The notes: generated from the sequence alone by a model not told the origin. Positions 7,749-15,724 are shown, numbered from the stretch's first letter. The stretch: DNA of 25,445 nt from SYIM01 sp039800325 (GCA_039800325.1 JBDLQY010000014.1:1-25445); one strand, 5' to 3'. A program made the numbers and translations.

Positions 7749-8782
7749 GTTGAGTGCTGGGAGTGAGCTGCAGAGGTTGAAGATAGGCGAACCGCCTGTG
7801 TGCGCAGGCAACTGGCGGTGTGTCCGGTGTCAATGAGCGTCGCTTTCGGTACAGACTGTCGGCATTCGGCTTGCGCCCATGAGCATCGATCAGCGAACGC
7901 ACATCCAGGTGGTAGGCGCGCCAAGTCGGGTGGGCTGCCAGCAATGGCCACCAACGGTTCGCCACGCTTCATAGCACCGTGGGCACGGCTTCGCAGCAAG
8001 GCTAGCGTATAGGGATGGCTCGGCGACTGAATGATCTGGCGCGTGCTGCCCGACTCAACGATACGACCGCCATACATCACGGCAATTCGGTCGGCAACTT
8101 CCACAGCGGCGCCTAGATCATGAGTTACGAAGATAATCGCGAGTCCCAGCTCACGCTGCAGCTCGCGAAGCAGCAGCAATACCTGAATCTGGACCGTAGC
8201 GTCCAAAGCCGTGGTGGGCTCATCAGCCAGCAATAGCTTAGGTGAGCAGGCCAGTGCCAGCGCAATCATCGCGCGCTGGCGCATGCCTCCTGACATTTCG
8301 TGGGCGTAGGTATCGAGGCGGCGACTGGGGCTGGGGATTCGAACCCTTTCGAAGAGTGACAAAGCGCGTGCGCGTGCCTGATCACGACTGACGGACTCAT
8401 GCCGACGTATGGTCTCGACGATCTGTTCACCGAGTGTGTAGACCGGGTCGAGTGCGGTTAGTGGCTCCTGAAAAATCATCGCAGCCGTTTTGCCTCGAAA
8501 GTCGGCAAGGGCGCGGCGATTCATAGCCAGAACGTCAGTACCGTCCACATGGATGGAGCCCGTGACCTTCGTACGCTGCTCGGGGTTCAGTCGAAGAATG
8601 CTGCGCAGGGTAACACTCTTACCGGAACCGGATTCACCAATCAACGCAAGGACCTCGCCACGGCCGACCGAGAGATCGACGCCGTTGACGGCCCTGACTT
8701 CAGAACCACGCCCAGAAAATCGCACGTGCAAATCCCGGATTTCAACCAGCGGCTGTGATGGGCTAGGGGAACTGCTACTCAT
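7745..8782 (-). CDS. Oligopeptide/dipeptide ABC transporter ATP-binding protein (DppD/OppD type)
   Basis: One of two ATPases that power import through the permease pair upstream. In the 345-residue protein, Walker A is GESGSGKS (about 49-56), the Q-loop region is FQEPLTALDP, the signature is MSGGMRQR (about 163-170), Walker B is LLLADEPTTALD (about 183-194), and the switch His is in FVTHDLG. The C-terminal extension has PPGCAFADRC with further Cys residues, the oligopeptide-transporter C-terminal domain that carries a Cys cluster in DppD/OppD proteins. The ATG at 8782 overlaps the stop of the other ATPase (ATGA), and its own stop overlaps the amidase start in the same way, so the whole group is tightly coupled. 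Confidence 0.93.
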   Translation of the reverse strand: MSSSSPSPSQPLVEIRDLHVRFSGRGSEVRAVNGVDLSVGRGEVLALIGESGSGKSVTLRSILRLNPEQRTKVTGSIHVDGTDVLAMNRRALADFRGKTAAMIFQEPLTALDPVYTLGEQIVETIRRHESVSRDQARARALSLFERVRIPSPSRRLDTYAHEMSGGMRQRAMIALALACSPKLLLADEPTTALDATVQIQVLLLLRELQRELGLAIIFVTHDLGAAVEVADRIAVMYGGRIVESGSTRQIIQSPSHPYTLALLRSRAHGAMKRGEPLVAIAGSPPDLARLPPGCAFADRCSWAQAECRQSVPKATLIDTGHTASCLRTQAVRLSSTSAAHSQHST

Positions 8783-9855
8783 GGACTTATCCTGCCAGGC
8801 GCACCTTTAGTCGAACGAGAGGTGTGCCCCTGGGCATTAAAGGCGAGACAGGCGACCTGATGGCTGGCTGAAACCGATTCCAAGGGAGGTATTTTTCGGC
8901 TGCAATCGGCAAAAGCGATCGGGCAACGTGGATGGAAACGGCACCCGGTGGGGGGATTGATCGGATTGGGAGGATCACCCCCCAGCGGGACCGTTTCGGT
9001 CCTGTGGTCGGGGTCCATAGAGGGCATTGATGCGATCAGCGCACGCGTGTAGGGGTGTGCGGCCTCGGAAAACAGGCTTTCTGAGGGTCCGATTTCTACC
9101 ACTTCTCCGAGATACATCACCATGACCCGATCGCTGACATAGCGAACCACATGCAAATCATGGCTGATAAAAATATATGTGAGCCCGTATCGCTGCTTGA
9201 GTTCAGCCAGCAGGTTAAGCACCTGGGCTTCGACGGACTTGTCGAGCGCCGATACGGCCTCATCGAGAATCAGTAATCGAGGCTGCACCGCGAGTGCTCG
9301 CGCAATGTTGACGCGCTGGCGTTGGCCGCCCGACAACTCATGGGGATAACGTCCCGCAAAGCGCTGGTAATCTAGCCCGACCTGATTGAGCAGTTCTCGT
9401 GCACGTGCGGTGGCCTTGCTTGCGGAGACACCATGAACACGGGCTCCATAGGCAATGCTGCTTTCGATGGTCATGCGGGGATTCAACGAGGCGTAGCTGT
9501 CTTGAAACACCATTTGCACCTGTCGCCTGAACTCTTTCAGGGGCAGTTCGCGGCTTCCAACCCGCATACCGTCGAAAATAATCTCGCCTGAGCTTGGGTC
9601 GAGCAGGTGCATTAACAGTCTGGCGGTGGTGCTTTTCCCACACCCGGATTCGCCGACCACACCCAGAGTCTCGCCAGCGTCAACACGAAACGAGATGTCA
9701 TCGACAGCCCTCACCGACAGCTTGCGCAGGCCGACCAGGTTCTTGACCGGAAAGTGTTTAATCAGGCGCCGCACCTCAAGCAGAGGACCCGATGGCGACA
9801 CGAGGGTAGGAGGCGTCGTCTGGGTATTGGCTGCTGTGTCTGATGCCGAGTTCAT
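8779..9855 (-). CDS. Oligopeptide/dipeptide ABC transporter ATP-binding protein (DppF/OppF type)
   Basis: This is the second ATPase of the importer. In the 358-residue protein, Walker A is GESGCGKS (about 68-75), the Q-loop is MVFQDSYASLNPRM (the 'ASLNPR' form typical of DppF/OppF), the signature is LSGGQRQR (about 174-181), Walker B is LLILDEAVSALDKS (about 194-207), and the switch His is in FISHDLHVV. A Cys-containing C-terminal oligopeptide-transporter domain is present (GCRFHPRCPIAFADC). The order here is DppF-type before DppD-type, the reverse of the usual dppD-dppF order. The ATG at 9855 overlaps the stop of the upstream permease gene (ATGA). About 25 N-terminal residues precede the ATPase domain and look like a flexible tail. 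Confidence 0.93.
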   Translation of the reverse strand: MNSASDTAANTQTTPPTLVSPSGPLLEVRRLIKHFPVKNLVGLRKLSVRAVDDISFRVDAGETLGVVGESGCGKSTTARLLMHLLDPSSGEIIFDGMRVGSRELPLKEFRRQVQMVFQDSYASLNPRMTIESSIAYGARVHGVSASKATARARELLNQVGLDYQRFAGRYPHELSGGQRQRVNIARALAVQPRLLILDEAVSALDKSVEAQVLNLLAELKQRYGLTYIFISHDLHVVRYVSDRVMVMYLGEVVEIGPSESLFSEAAHPYTRALIASMPSMDPDHRTETVPLGGDPPNPINPPTGCRFHPRCPIAFADCSRKIPPLESVSASHQVACLAFNAQGHTSRSTKGAPGRISP

Positions 9856-10742
9856 GTCTTAATGTCCATGGCCGAGCGCAGCGAATCGGACAACAGGTTA
9901 AAAGCGATGGAGGTGATAAAAATCATGACGCCAGGCAATGCCGCGATCCAGGGCTGGGTGTAAATCGCTGTACGTAGGGTATTCAGCATGAGGCCCCATT
10001 CGGGCTCAGGAGGCTTCACGCCAAGGCCCAGAAAGCTTAGGCCCGAGGCGAGAATCATGGAGACCGCGATCAGGCTAGTTGCGTACACAAAAATGGGGCC
10101 GAGAACATTACCCAGCACATGCACCCGTATGATCGAAAAGGCCCCCGCACCTGAGGCGCGGGCAGCATCCACATAGTCGCGGTGTCGAACCTGAGCTGTC
10201 ACGCTCTCGGCGACGCGCGCGATCGGCGGTGTGAAGACGATGGTCAGTGAAAGCAGGGCATTAAAAACCCCTGCACCCAGAGCACCCGACAGTGCGATGG
10301 CCAACAGCACAGAAGGGAAGGCATACAGCACGTCGACCGTCCGCATGATCATGCTGTTGACCCAACCACCCACATAACCGGCGATCAGTCCAAGCGTTGT
10401 GCCCAGAATGAAGGCACACAGTACTGGGGTCAGACCCATAAAGAGCGACAGTCGCGCGCCCACAATAAGGCGGGACAGCAGATCGCGTCCCAATTCGTCG
10501 CTGCCCAGTGGGTATCCTGGAGAGCCAATCGGCTTAAGCCGTCCAAGCATGGAGGTCTTGTAAGGGTCGGCCGGAACGATCCAAGGTCCCAGGATGGCCA
10601 GAAGAATCAAGACCAGCACAACCAGGCCAGCACCGACCGCCACCGGGTCGCGCAGCAGGCGCCGCGCGGCGTTTTGCCAGTAGCCCGGCGAGCGCTGGGT
10701 CGGGTCAAGAGGGGCAGAGGCAGCAAACATGCGTGGCCCCAT
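9852..10742 (-). CDS. Oligopeptide/dipeptide ABC transporter permease (DppC/OppC type)
   Basis: This is one of the two inner-membrane channel subunits, 296 residues from ATG 10742. A hydrophobic first segment (GAGLVVLVLILLAILGPWIV) is followed by the OppC-type element GYPLGSDELGRDLLSRL, then five more membrane segments. The cytoplasmic EAA-like coupling loop, YVDAARASGAGAF, contacts the ATPases. I chose ATG 10742 because it starts one base after the stop of the partner permease. An in-frame ATG at 10790 would overlap that gene by 47 bases and add a non-family N-terminus. The stop overlaps the next ATPase start (ATGA). Confidence 0.92.
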   Translation of the reverse strand: MGPRMFAASAPLDPTQRSPGYWQNAARRLLRDPVAVGAGLVVLVLILLAILGPWIVPADPYKTSMLGRLKPIGSPGYPLGSDELGRDLLSRLIVGARLSLFMGLTPVLCAFILGTTLGLIAGYVGGWVNSMIMRTVDVLYAFPSVLLAIALSGALGAGVFNALLSLTIVFTPPIARVAESVTAQVRHRDYVDAARASGAGAFSIIRVHVLGNVLGPIFVYATSLIAVSMILASGLSFLGLGVKPPEPEWGLMLNTLRTAIYTQPWIAALPGVMIFITSIAFNLLSDSLRSAMDIKT

Positions 10743-10743
10743 A

Positions 10744-11697
10744 TCAGCCTCTGGCAATCCGTGGATCGATGATTGACTGCAGGACGTCAACCAGCAGGTT
10801 TAAGACGACGAAAAACAGCGCGAGCACCAAAATGGTTCCCTGTAGCAACGGCAGATCGCGTTGAAAAATGGCAGCGTTCAACAGGAAGCCTGTGCCCGGC
10901 CACGAAAACACCGTCTCAATCAGAATGGAGCCGCCTAGCAGGTAACCGAGCTGCAGGCCCATGACAGCCAACGCAGTAGGGGCCGTGTTGCGAACCACGT
11001 GCATAAAAACCCCAAACTCGGTGAGGCCCCGCGCTCGCAGCCCGATGACAAACTCCTGTTCGAGAATTTCGGCCACCAGTGCTCGCACCGTGCGGGCGAT
11101 GATGCCCATCGGAATCACCGACATCGTGAGTGCGGGAAGAATCATGTAACGGATGTGCTCCCAATCCCAGGCCCAGCGATCCGATCCGCCCGGGCCGGCA
11201 CCACTGGCGGGCAGCCAACCCGTCAGTGCCGACATGAGAATGACCAACACCATGCCCAACCAGTAGTGCGGCACGCTCACACCCAGGACAGCACTGGCTG
11301 AGGCGATTCGATCGATCCAGGTGTTGCGGTAATAGCCAGCGACAAAACCCAGAAAGGCGCCTATCGCGAAGCCGATTAAAGTTGCCAGCGCAGCTAAACG
11401 CAGGGTGTTGATGACGGCTTTGAAGACCTCACCGGCGACCGGCCGGTTAGTCGCGATGGAAGTGCCCAGGTCACCCTGAAGCGCACGCCAGAGCCAACTG
11501 AAAAACTGCTCGGGGTAGCTGCGATCGAACCCGTAAAGGCTGCGCAAGCGGCTGGCGAGCTCTGCCGATGCATCGGGCGGAAGAATGGATACCAGCGGAT
11601 CGCCTGGCGCGATGTGGACCAGCGCAAAGCACACGAGCGCTACGCCCAACATAATGGGCAGTGCGTAAACAACACGTCTCAGAAGGTAAGAAAGCAC
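10744..11697 (-). CDS. Oligopeptide/dipeptide ABC transporter permease (DppB/OppB type)
   Basis: This is the first inner-membrane channel subunit (317 residues). The N-terminus, MLSYLLRRVVYALPIMLGVA, is the typical DppB/OppB start and is followed by HIAPGDP. LYGFDRSYPEQFFSWLWRAL and GDLGTSI, the family's periplasmic loop, come next. Later segments hold the coupling loop EILEQEFVIGLRARGL and the C-terminal end DVLQSIIDPRIARG. It starts with GTG at 11697, with GAGG eight bases upstream, which decides the start. It lies 50 bases after the binding-protein gene; that gap contains a perfect 9-bp inverted repeat. About six membrane helices are visible, as expected. Confidence 0.93.
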   Translation of the reverse strand: MLSYLLRRVVYALPIMLGVALVCFALVHIAPGDPLVSILPPDASAELASRLRSLYGFDRSYPEQFFSWLWRALQGDLGTSIATNRPVAGEVFKAVINTLRLAALATLIGFAIGAFLGFVAGYYRNTWIDRIASASAVLGVSVPHYWLGMVLVILMSALTGWLPASGAGPGGSDRWAWDWEHIRYMILPALTMSVIPMGIIARTVRALVAEILEQEFVIGLRARGLTEFGVFMHVVRNTAPTALAVMGLQLGYLLGGSILIETVFSWPGTGFLLNAAIFQRDLPLLQGTILVLALFFVVLNLLVDVLQSIIDPRIARG

Positions 11698-11712
11698 CTG
11701 ATCAACCTCGCG

Positions 11713-11738
11713 CCGGGTGCCAATGGCTCGGCACCCGG
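11713..11738 (-). other. Intercistronic stem-loop between binding-protein and permease genes
   Basis: A perfect 9-bp inverted repeat, CCGGGTGCC / GGCACCCGG, is separated by an 8-base loop. It is placed 10 bases after the stop of the binding-protein gene and before the GTG of the first permease. No T-run follows, so it is not a standard terminator. In other transporter operons such hairpins protect the 3' end of the binding-protein message and lower expression of the membrane genes; that role is inferred here. Confidence 0.65.
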
Positions 11739-11747
11739 AATCGACTC

Positions 11748-13436
11748 TTACTGAATGCTCATCGGAGCGATGTCAATGAACCAGCTGCGCGGTTGAACCA
11801 CGCCCTTGACCTTGGCTGCCATAGCGCGGGGTCCCACGTCGTGTGCGATCCAAACGAACGGAGCCTCTTCTACGATACGAGCGTGTAAGCGAGCCAGTGC
11901 CGCATCGCGTGCCTTGTCTTCGAAACTCGTGCGGGCGTCGGCAATCAGCTTGTCAAACTCGGCATTGCCGAAAAAGCCCCAGTTGTTCGAAACCGGTGGG
12001 AAGGTCTTGGTGGATGTGAAGCGCACCATGGCGAAGAATGGATCCATCGCCGCATAGCTTACGTTAATGGCGTGCGAACCGTTTGCTGTGGGATGCTTTG
12101 CGCCATTACGCCAGTTGGTGAAGAGCGTATTCCACTCGGTCACGTCAAACTGGACATCGAAGAAGCATTGTTTGAGGGACTGCTGAACAAATTCGTTCAT
12201 GGGCAGGGGTTGCATTTGACCCGAGCCCGACGCAGAGATCTGCACTTTCACCTTGACAGGCTTGGCAGCCGAGAAGCCAGCCTCAGCCATGAGCTTCTTG
12301 GCTGCTTCGGGGTCGTACTTGATGTCAAATTTAGGATTGCCCCACCAGGGATGGGTTGGATCGACGGTGCCTTTGGGCACAGCCATCATGCCGCCCAGCA
12401 GCTTGACCAGTCCCTCGCGGTCGACACACAGATTGGCTGCATGGCGCACGCGCTTATCAAGCCACGGAGAGCCCTCTGCGAAGGACAGTTGCCAAGGCCA
12501 GACATGGGGCTGCTGGTTAGCATGAATCACGAAACCGCGATTCTTGATGGTTGCGATGGCATCCGGGGCGGGCGCTTCAATCCAGTCAACCTGCCCTGAC
12601 AGCAGCGCGGCTGTGCGAGCGTTGGCTTCTGGCATGGGCAGCATGATGACCCTGTCAATCTTCGGGGTGCGGGCGGGATCCCAGTAGGTCTTGTTGGCCG
12701 CAAGCTCAAGTCGCTCGCGCGGCACGAAGCGGGTCATGCGGAAGGGGCCAGATCCTGAGGCATCGGCGGCAAATGCCGCCCAGGCCTGCTTGGAGCGCTC
12801 GGCTGCTGGCAAGGACGCTGGCGTTGCGTCAAACTTTTTCTGCCAGTGCGCAGGCGACGCCATGAAAAGGTTGGTGAGATTCAGAGGCAGGAAGGAATCA
12901 GGTTCACTCGTGGTCAGCTCAACCGTGAAGTCGTCAATTTTGCGCGCAGTTCTGAGTGTTGGCATGCGCGAGACGGTCACACCGATCTGGCTGGGGTCGT
13001 GGTGAACAGCGTCTTTATCGAGCACTTTCTGCACGTTCCAGACGACCGCGTCGGCTTTGAAATCCGACCCATCATGAAACTTGACACCCTGGCGCAGTTT
13101 AAAGAGCCACTTGGTCTTGTCCGTTGCATCGACTGCCCAGCTGAGCGCAAGACCCGGAATCAGTACCGAGGGTGCGTCGGACTTGGATAGATCCCAATGC
13201 GTGAGTGCGTCATACATGGGGATTCCGGTGAAGCGGTTACCCTCGAAGCCCTGGTCTGGCTGGCCAAGAGTCCGAGGAATATCGCCGGCCGTCATCGCGA
13301 TTCTCAGCACTTTTTCCTGCGCGCTCGCTGAGGAAGTCCACGACAGTGGCGTTAAGGCAACTGCCAGTGCAAGGGCGGCAGCGGTACGTGACAAACGCCC
13401 CTTGGCGGTGGGGGCAATGAAGGAAGCAGGTCTCAT
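11748..13436 (-). CDS. Periplasmic peptide-type solute-binding protein (SBP family 5, DppA/OppA-like)
   Basis: The 562-residue receptor captures the substrate in the periplasm and delivers it to the permeases encoded next. The N-terminus is a Sec signal peptide: basic start, hydrophobic AAALALAVALTPLSW, and a likely signal peptidase I site after SASA (residue 39), with no lipobox Cys. The mature protein has the SBP_bac_5 order: PMYDALTHWD, the KWLFKLRQGVKFHDGSDF strand, AVVWNVQKVLD, SGPFRMTRFVP, and later GFFGNAEFDKLIADAR and a C-terminal WIAHDVGPRAM. ATG 13436 has AAGGA eight bases upstream and starts directly into the signal peptide. The longer frame to 13559 adds unrelated residues and runs into the racemase gene. 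The ligand is not evident; family members bind peptides, glutathione, nickel chelates and amino-acid derivatives. Confidence 0.92.
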   Translation of the reverse strand: MRPASFIAPTAKGRLSRTAAALALAVALTPLSWTSSASAQEKVLRIAMTAGDIPRTLGQPDQGFEGNRFTGIPMYDALTHWDLSKSDAPSVLIPGLALSWAVDATDKTKWLFKLRQGVKFHDGSDFKADAVVWNVQKVLDKDAVHHDPSQIGVTVSRMPTLRTARKIDDFTVELTTSEPDSFLPLNLTNLFMASPAHWQKKFDATPASLPAAERSKQAWAAFAADASGSGPFRMTRFVPRERLELAANKTYWDPARTPKIDRVIMLPMPEANARTAALLSGQVDWIEAPAPDAIATIKNRGFVIHANQQPHVWPWQLSFAEGSPWLDKRVRHAANLCVDREGLVKLLGGMMAVPKGTVDPTHPWWGNPKFDIKYDPEAAKKLMAEAGFSAAKPVKVKVQISASGSGQMQPLPMNEFVQQSLKQCFFDVQFDVTEWNTLFTNWRNGAKHPTANGSHAINVSYAAMDPFFAMVRFTSTKTFPPVSNNWGFFGNAEFDKLIADARTSFEDKARDAALARLHARIVEEAPFVWIAHDVGPRAMAAKVKGVVQPRSWFIDIAPMSIQ

Positions 13437-13509
13437 CGTGACGATCCTTGTTAACGAAGGTAGTGGGAAGGAAAAAGCATGGGTTTGAGCGCTGGGCATA
13501 GGCGGCGAG

Positions 13510-14184
13510 TCAGGCCGTGGCCAGTGCGGACGCGACGGCGTCCAGTGCGCAATGAACACTGTCCAGTACGGGCACGGCTAGGTGCGGTGCAAGGTCTTGC
13601 GCCATGCCGAGAAGACCTGCTCCACCCAGAATGAGGCTTAGGGGTCGCTGCTTGCCGGAGGGAATCGACTGAGAAGCCGTTCGACAGGCCTCAAGCAGAA
13701 TGCGCTTGGCGCCTATCGGGTCAGCGGCAAGCTCAGCGCCTGATGCCTCAACGGTTTCAATCACGCGTAGTTGACTGTGAAGTCCGATCGAAAAAGCCAG
13801 CCGCTCAAGCGGTTGCTTCCAGGCCGCGCCGCCGGTCACAATTGAAAAGGGTCCACGGACGCTGGCGGTACGCATGGAGGCCTCTGCCAGGCCCAGTACG
13901 GGACAGTTGGCCATCTCTTTCAGGGCAAACAGGCCCGGATCTCCAAAGCAGCCGATCAGAATCACATGCGGCTGTGAGCCTTGCTCGACTGCCCACTGGT
14001 AGGCATCAACGACCGAATGCTGCGCGACGGCCAGAGAGACTTCGCTGCTGATGTACGATGAACCGAAACGCGCGGTAAGCGCCTGCACCTCGCAAAGCTT
14101 ACCCAGCCGCTCGCGCGCACAGTCGGCCAACTTGCGCGTGATGGGCTCGCTGGTGTTGGGGTTGATGAGCAGGAGCCGTTTCAT
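13510..14184 (-). CDS. Asp/Glu/hydantoin racemase family protein lacking the second catalytic Cys
   Basis: The 224-residue protein has the hydantoin-racemase layout. The N-terminus is MKRLLLINPNTSEPITRKL (the INPNTS motif of hydantoin racemases), the first catalytic Cys lies in VILIGCFGDPGL, and the C-terminal strand reads PLSLILGGAGLLGMA. In relatives the latter carries a Cys (LGCAG or similar); here the codon is GGA, Gly, so one of the two bases needed for racemisation is absent. It may be a decarboxylase, lyase or isomerase, or inactive. I chose ATG 14184 because it starts the family sequence and has GAGAG just upstream; ATG 14193 is the alternative. It is the first gene of the amidase/ABC operon, 73 bases before the binding-protein gene, and divergent from the glycosyltransferase gene. 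Confidence 0.85.
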   Translation of the reverse strand: MKRLLLINPNTSEPITRKLADCARERLGKLCEVQALTARFGSSYISSEVSLAVAQHSVVDAYQWAVEQGSQPHVILIGCFGDPGLFALKEMANCPVLGLAEASMRTASVRGPFSIVTGGAAWKQPLERLAFSIGLHSQLRVIETVEASGAELAADPIGAKRILLEACRTASQSIPSGKQRPLSLILGGAGLLGMAQDLAPHLAVPVLDSVHCALDAVASALATA

Positions 14185-14274
14185 ATCTCTCATTGAGCAA
14201 GTGCAGTGCCCGCATTTCACCGACATGGTGCGCGTGTTTTCTGCGCTTGTCTGCGCAGCAATGGTGCACCTGTG

Positions 14275-14290
14275 TGCATTATTATCGCCA
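14275..14290 (-). promoter_or_regulatory. Possible sigma-54 promoter (-24/-12) of the racemase-ABC-amidase operon
   Basis: Read on the minus strand the site is TGGCGATAATAATGCA. It has the GG and GC dinucleotides exactly 10 bases apart, TGGC at -24, and ATGC in place of TTGC at -12. It lies about 90 bases upstream of the racemase start, in the 165-base divergent gap (14185-14349). The same stretch also contains GATAAT, which could act as a sigma-70 -10 box, but no good -35 box is spaced correctly. The match to the sigma-54 consensus is incomplete, so this is tentative. Nothing else firm is seen in this gap. Confidence 0.3.
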
Positions 14291-14349
14291 GCACTTGATA
14301 AGGATGCTCGGAATTGCACCTTTTTGGTGAGGGTGAGTGACTTTAGCGA

Positions 14350-15042
14350 ATGAACGCTCCGTCAATCTCAATGGTGATCCCAGTGCTCGATGAAGCCGCT
14401 CGGCTCGAGCGCATGTTATCGGGGCTTGTCAGTCAGGCTGATGAGCTGGTGGTGGTCGATGGCGGTAGTCAGGATGGGTCCGTAGATCTCGCCTGTCAGC
14501 TGGGTGCGCGGGTGGTTGAACTCGGTAGGGCAGGGCGGGCTCTGCAGATGAATGCTGGGGCCACTCTGTGCTCTGGGGATATCCTGGTTTTCGTGCATGC
14601 TGATGTTGAACTACCGGTCGGTTGGCGCAGGGATGTAGAGAACGCCTTGAACTCAGGGCGGTGCTGGGGGCGTTTCGATGTGCTTCTTCAGTCTGAGCGG
14701 CCGATGGTTCGTTTGGTTGGGTCGGCTATGAATCTGCGTTCGCGTCTAACGGGTATTGCGACCGGAGACCAGGTCATGTTCATGACTCGACACGCCTGGA
14801 ATGCTGTTGGCGGTTTTCCTTCGATCCCGCTCATGGAAGATGTTGCCCTTTCGCGCCGGCTTAAACAAATGGTGGGCCGACCCGCCTGTTTGCGAAGCAC
14901 AGTTCAGGTGAGTGCGCGGCGCTGGCATGAAAGAGGTGTGTGGCGAACCATATTCTTGATGTGGACGCTGCGCGCACTGTATTGGGCGGGCGTCTCGCCG
15001 TCCCGGCTGCATGCCTGGTACTACGGACGGCCAGCCTCATGA
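14350..15042 (+). CDS. TIGR04283-type family 2 glycosyltransferase
   Basis: A 230-residue GT2-fold enzyme: MVIPVLDEAARLERML at the N-terminus, LVVVDGGSQDGS (about 34-44) for nucleotide-sugar binding, and FVHADVELP (about 81-89) with the metal-binding Asp. GIATGDQVMF, FPSIPLMEDVALSRRLK (the ED acid-base region) and a C-terminal WHERGVWRTIFLMWTLRALYWAG follow. These are the marks of the TIGR04283 family, which databases label arsenosugar-biosynthesis glycosyltransferase after a few clusters with arsenic methylation genes. No arsM or arsS is in this window, so that function is not supported here. The stop overlaps the next gene's ATG (ATGA), so the two are coupled. No strong ribosome binding site precedes ATG 14350; ATG 14371 is a weaker alternative. 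Confidence 0.88.
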   Translation: MNAPSISMVIPVLDEAARLERMLSGLVSQADELVVVDGGSQDGSVDLACQLGARVVELGRAGRALQMNAGATLCSGDILVFVHADVELPVGWRRDVENALNSGRCWGRFDVLLQSERPMVRLVGSAMNLRSRLTGIATGDQVMFMTRHAWNAVGGFPSIPLMEDVALSRRLKQMVGRPACLRSTVQVSARRWHERGVWRTIFLMWTLRALYWAGVSPSRLHAWYYGRPAS

Positions 15043-15692
15043 ACGACGAGGCGATCATTGTGTTCGCGCGGGTACCGCGCCTGGGAGAGGTCAAGTCGCG
15101 TCTCGCGGCACGCACGGGGCAAATGCAGGCGCTGGACATCTACCGCCATCTTCTGCGTCGCGTCCTGGGGCAGGTCGCGGCGGTTGAGCATGTGGTGCGT
15201 GAACTGTGTATTTTTGGCGATGACACTGAAGGCGAGTGTGCGTCGTTGGCGAAAGAGTTCAACCTGAGCTTGGCGGCGCAGGTTGGCAACGATCTGGGCG
15301 AGCGTATGTATCGAAGGCTCTTGCATCACACGCAACAGGGGCGACGTTCGGTTCTCATCGGTTCCGACTGTCCATGGCTGCAGTCGATTCACCTACGTCA
15401 GGGGCTTGAACTTCTCAAGATTCATGATCAGGTTTTCGCACCCGCCCTCGACGGTGGTTATGTTTTGGTGGGCTCGCGATGCGCCAGGCCTGAAGTGTTT
15501 CAGGGCATCGATTGGGGGTCTTCCCGTGTCATGTCGCAGACCCAAGATCAGTTGAACCGCATCGACGCAAGGGCGGGTTTGCTGGCACATTTTCGCGATG
15601 TCGACGATTGGGATGACTGGCTTGCCTGGCTGTCTGACTGCAAGCAGGCAGCATCGTCAGGTTCTTCGTTGAGCGTCCAGTGCAGCGATTGA
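15039..15692 (+). CDS. TIGR04282 (DUF2064) family transferase-like protein
   Basis: The 217-residue protein belongs to the GT-A-fold DUF2064 family, related to nucleotidyltransferases and glycosyltransferases. Seen: IIVFARVPRLGEVKSRL at the N-terminus (the family's FxRxPxxGxVKTRL), ERMYRRLL, VLIGSDCPWL near residue 105, and FAPALDGGYVLVG with the Asp-Gly-Gly of the active site. ATG 15039 overlaps the previous stop as ATGA, which decides the start against an in-frame ATG 99 bases upstream. TIGR04282 and TIGR04283 proteins are usually encoded together, and the pair probably acts on the same glycoside or nucleotide-sugar product. The true substrate is not known from sequence. The C-terminal 20 residues are Ser/Gln-rich and outside the domain. 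Confidence 0.87.
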   Translation: MNDEAIIVFARVPRLGEVKSRLAARTGQMQALDIYRHLLRRVLGQVAAVEHVVRELCIFGDDTEGECASLAKEFNLSLAAQVGNDLGERMYRRLLHHTQQGRRSVLIGSDCPWLQSIHLRQGLELLKIHDQVFAPALDGGYVLVGSRCARPEVFQGIDWGSSRVMSQTQDQLNRIDARAGLLAHFRDVDDWDDWLAWLSDCKQAASSGSSLSVQCSD

Positions 15693-15724
15693 GCACTGCG
15701 AATCGGCGCTGCAGGTCATGCACT

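Noticed and set aside
7749..7811. N-terminal extension of the amidase
   Set aside because: It lies inside the preceding ATPase gene; the ATGA overlap at 7745-7748 gives the better start.
12072..12599. Plus-strand open frame of 175 codons opposite the binding-protein gene
   Set aside because: It is antisense to a clear SBP family 5 gene and shows no domain or ribosome binding site of its own.
14263..14270. GGTGCACC palindrome in the divergent gap, with nearby TGCACC copies
   Set aside because: Eight bases is too short to separate from chance, and no repeated spacing is seen.
14940..15038. Upstream extension of the DUF2064 gene
   Set aside because: The family sequence begins at ATG 15039, which overlaps the glycosyltransferase stop; the extra 33 codons are an out-of-frame reading of that gene.
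14350..15692. Arsenosugar biosynthesis as the function of the TIGR04283/TIGR04282 pair
   Set aside because: The database name comes from clusters with arsenic methylation genes; none is present here, so only the family is called.
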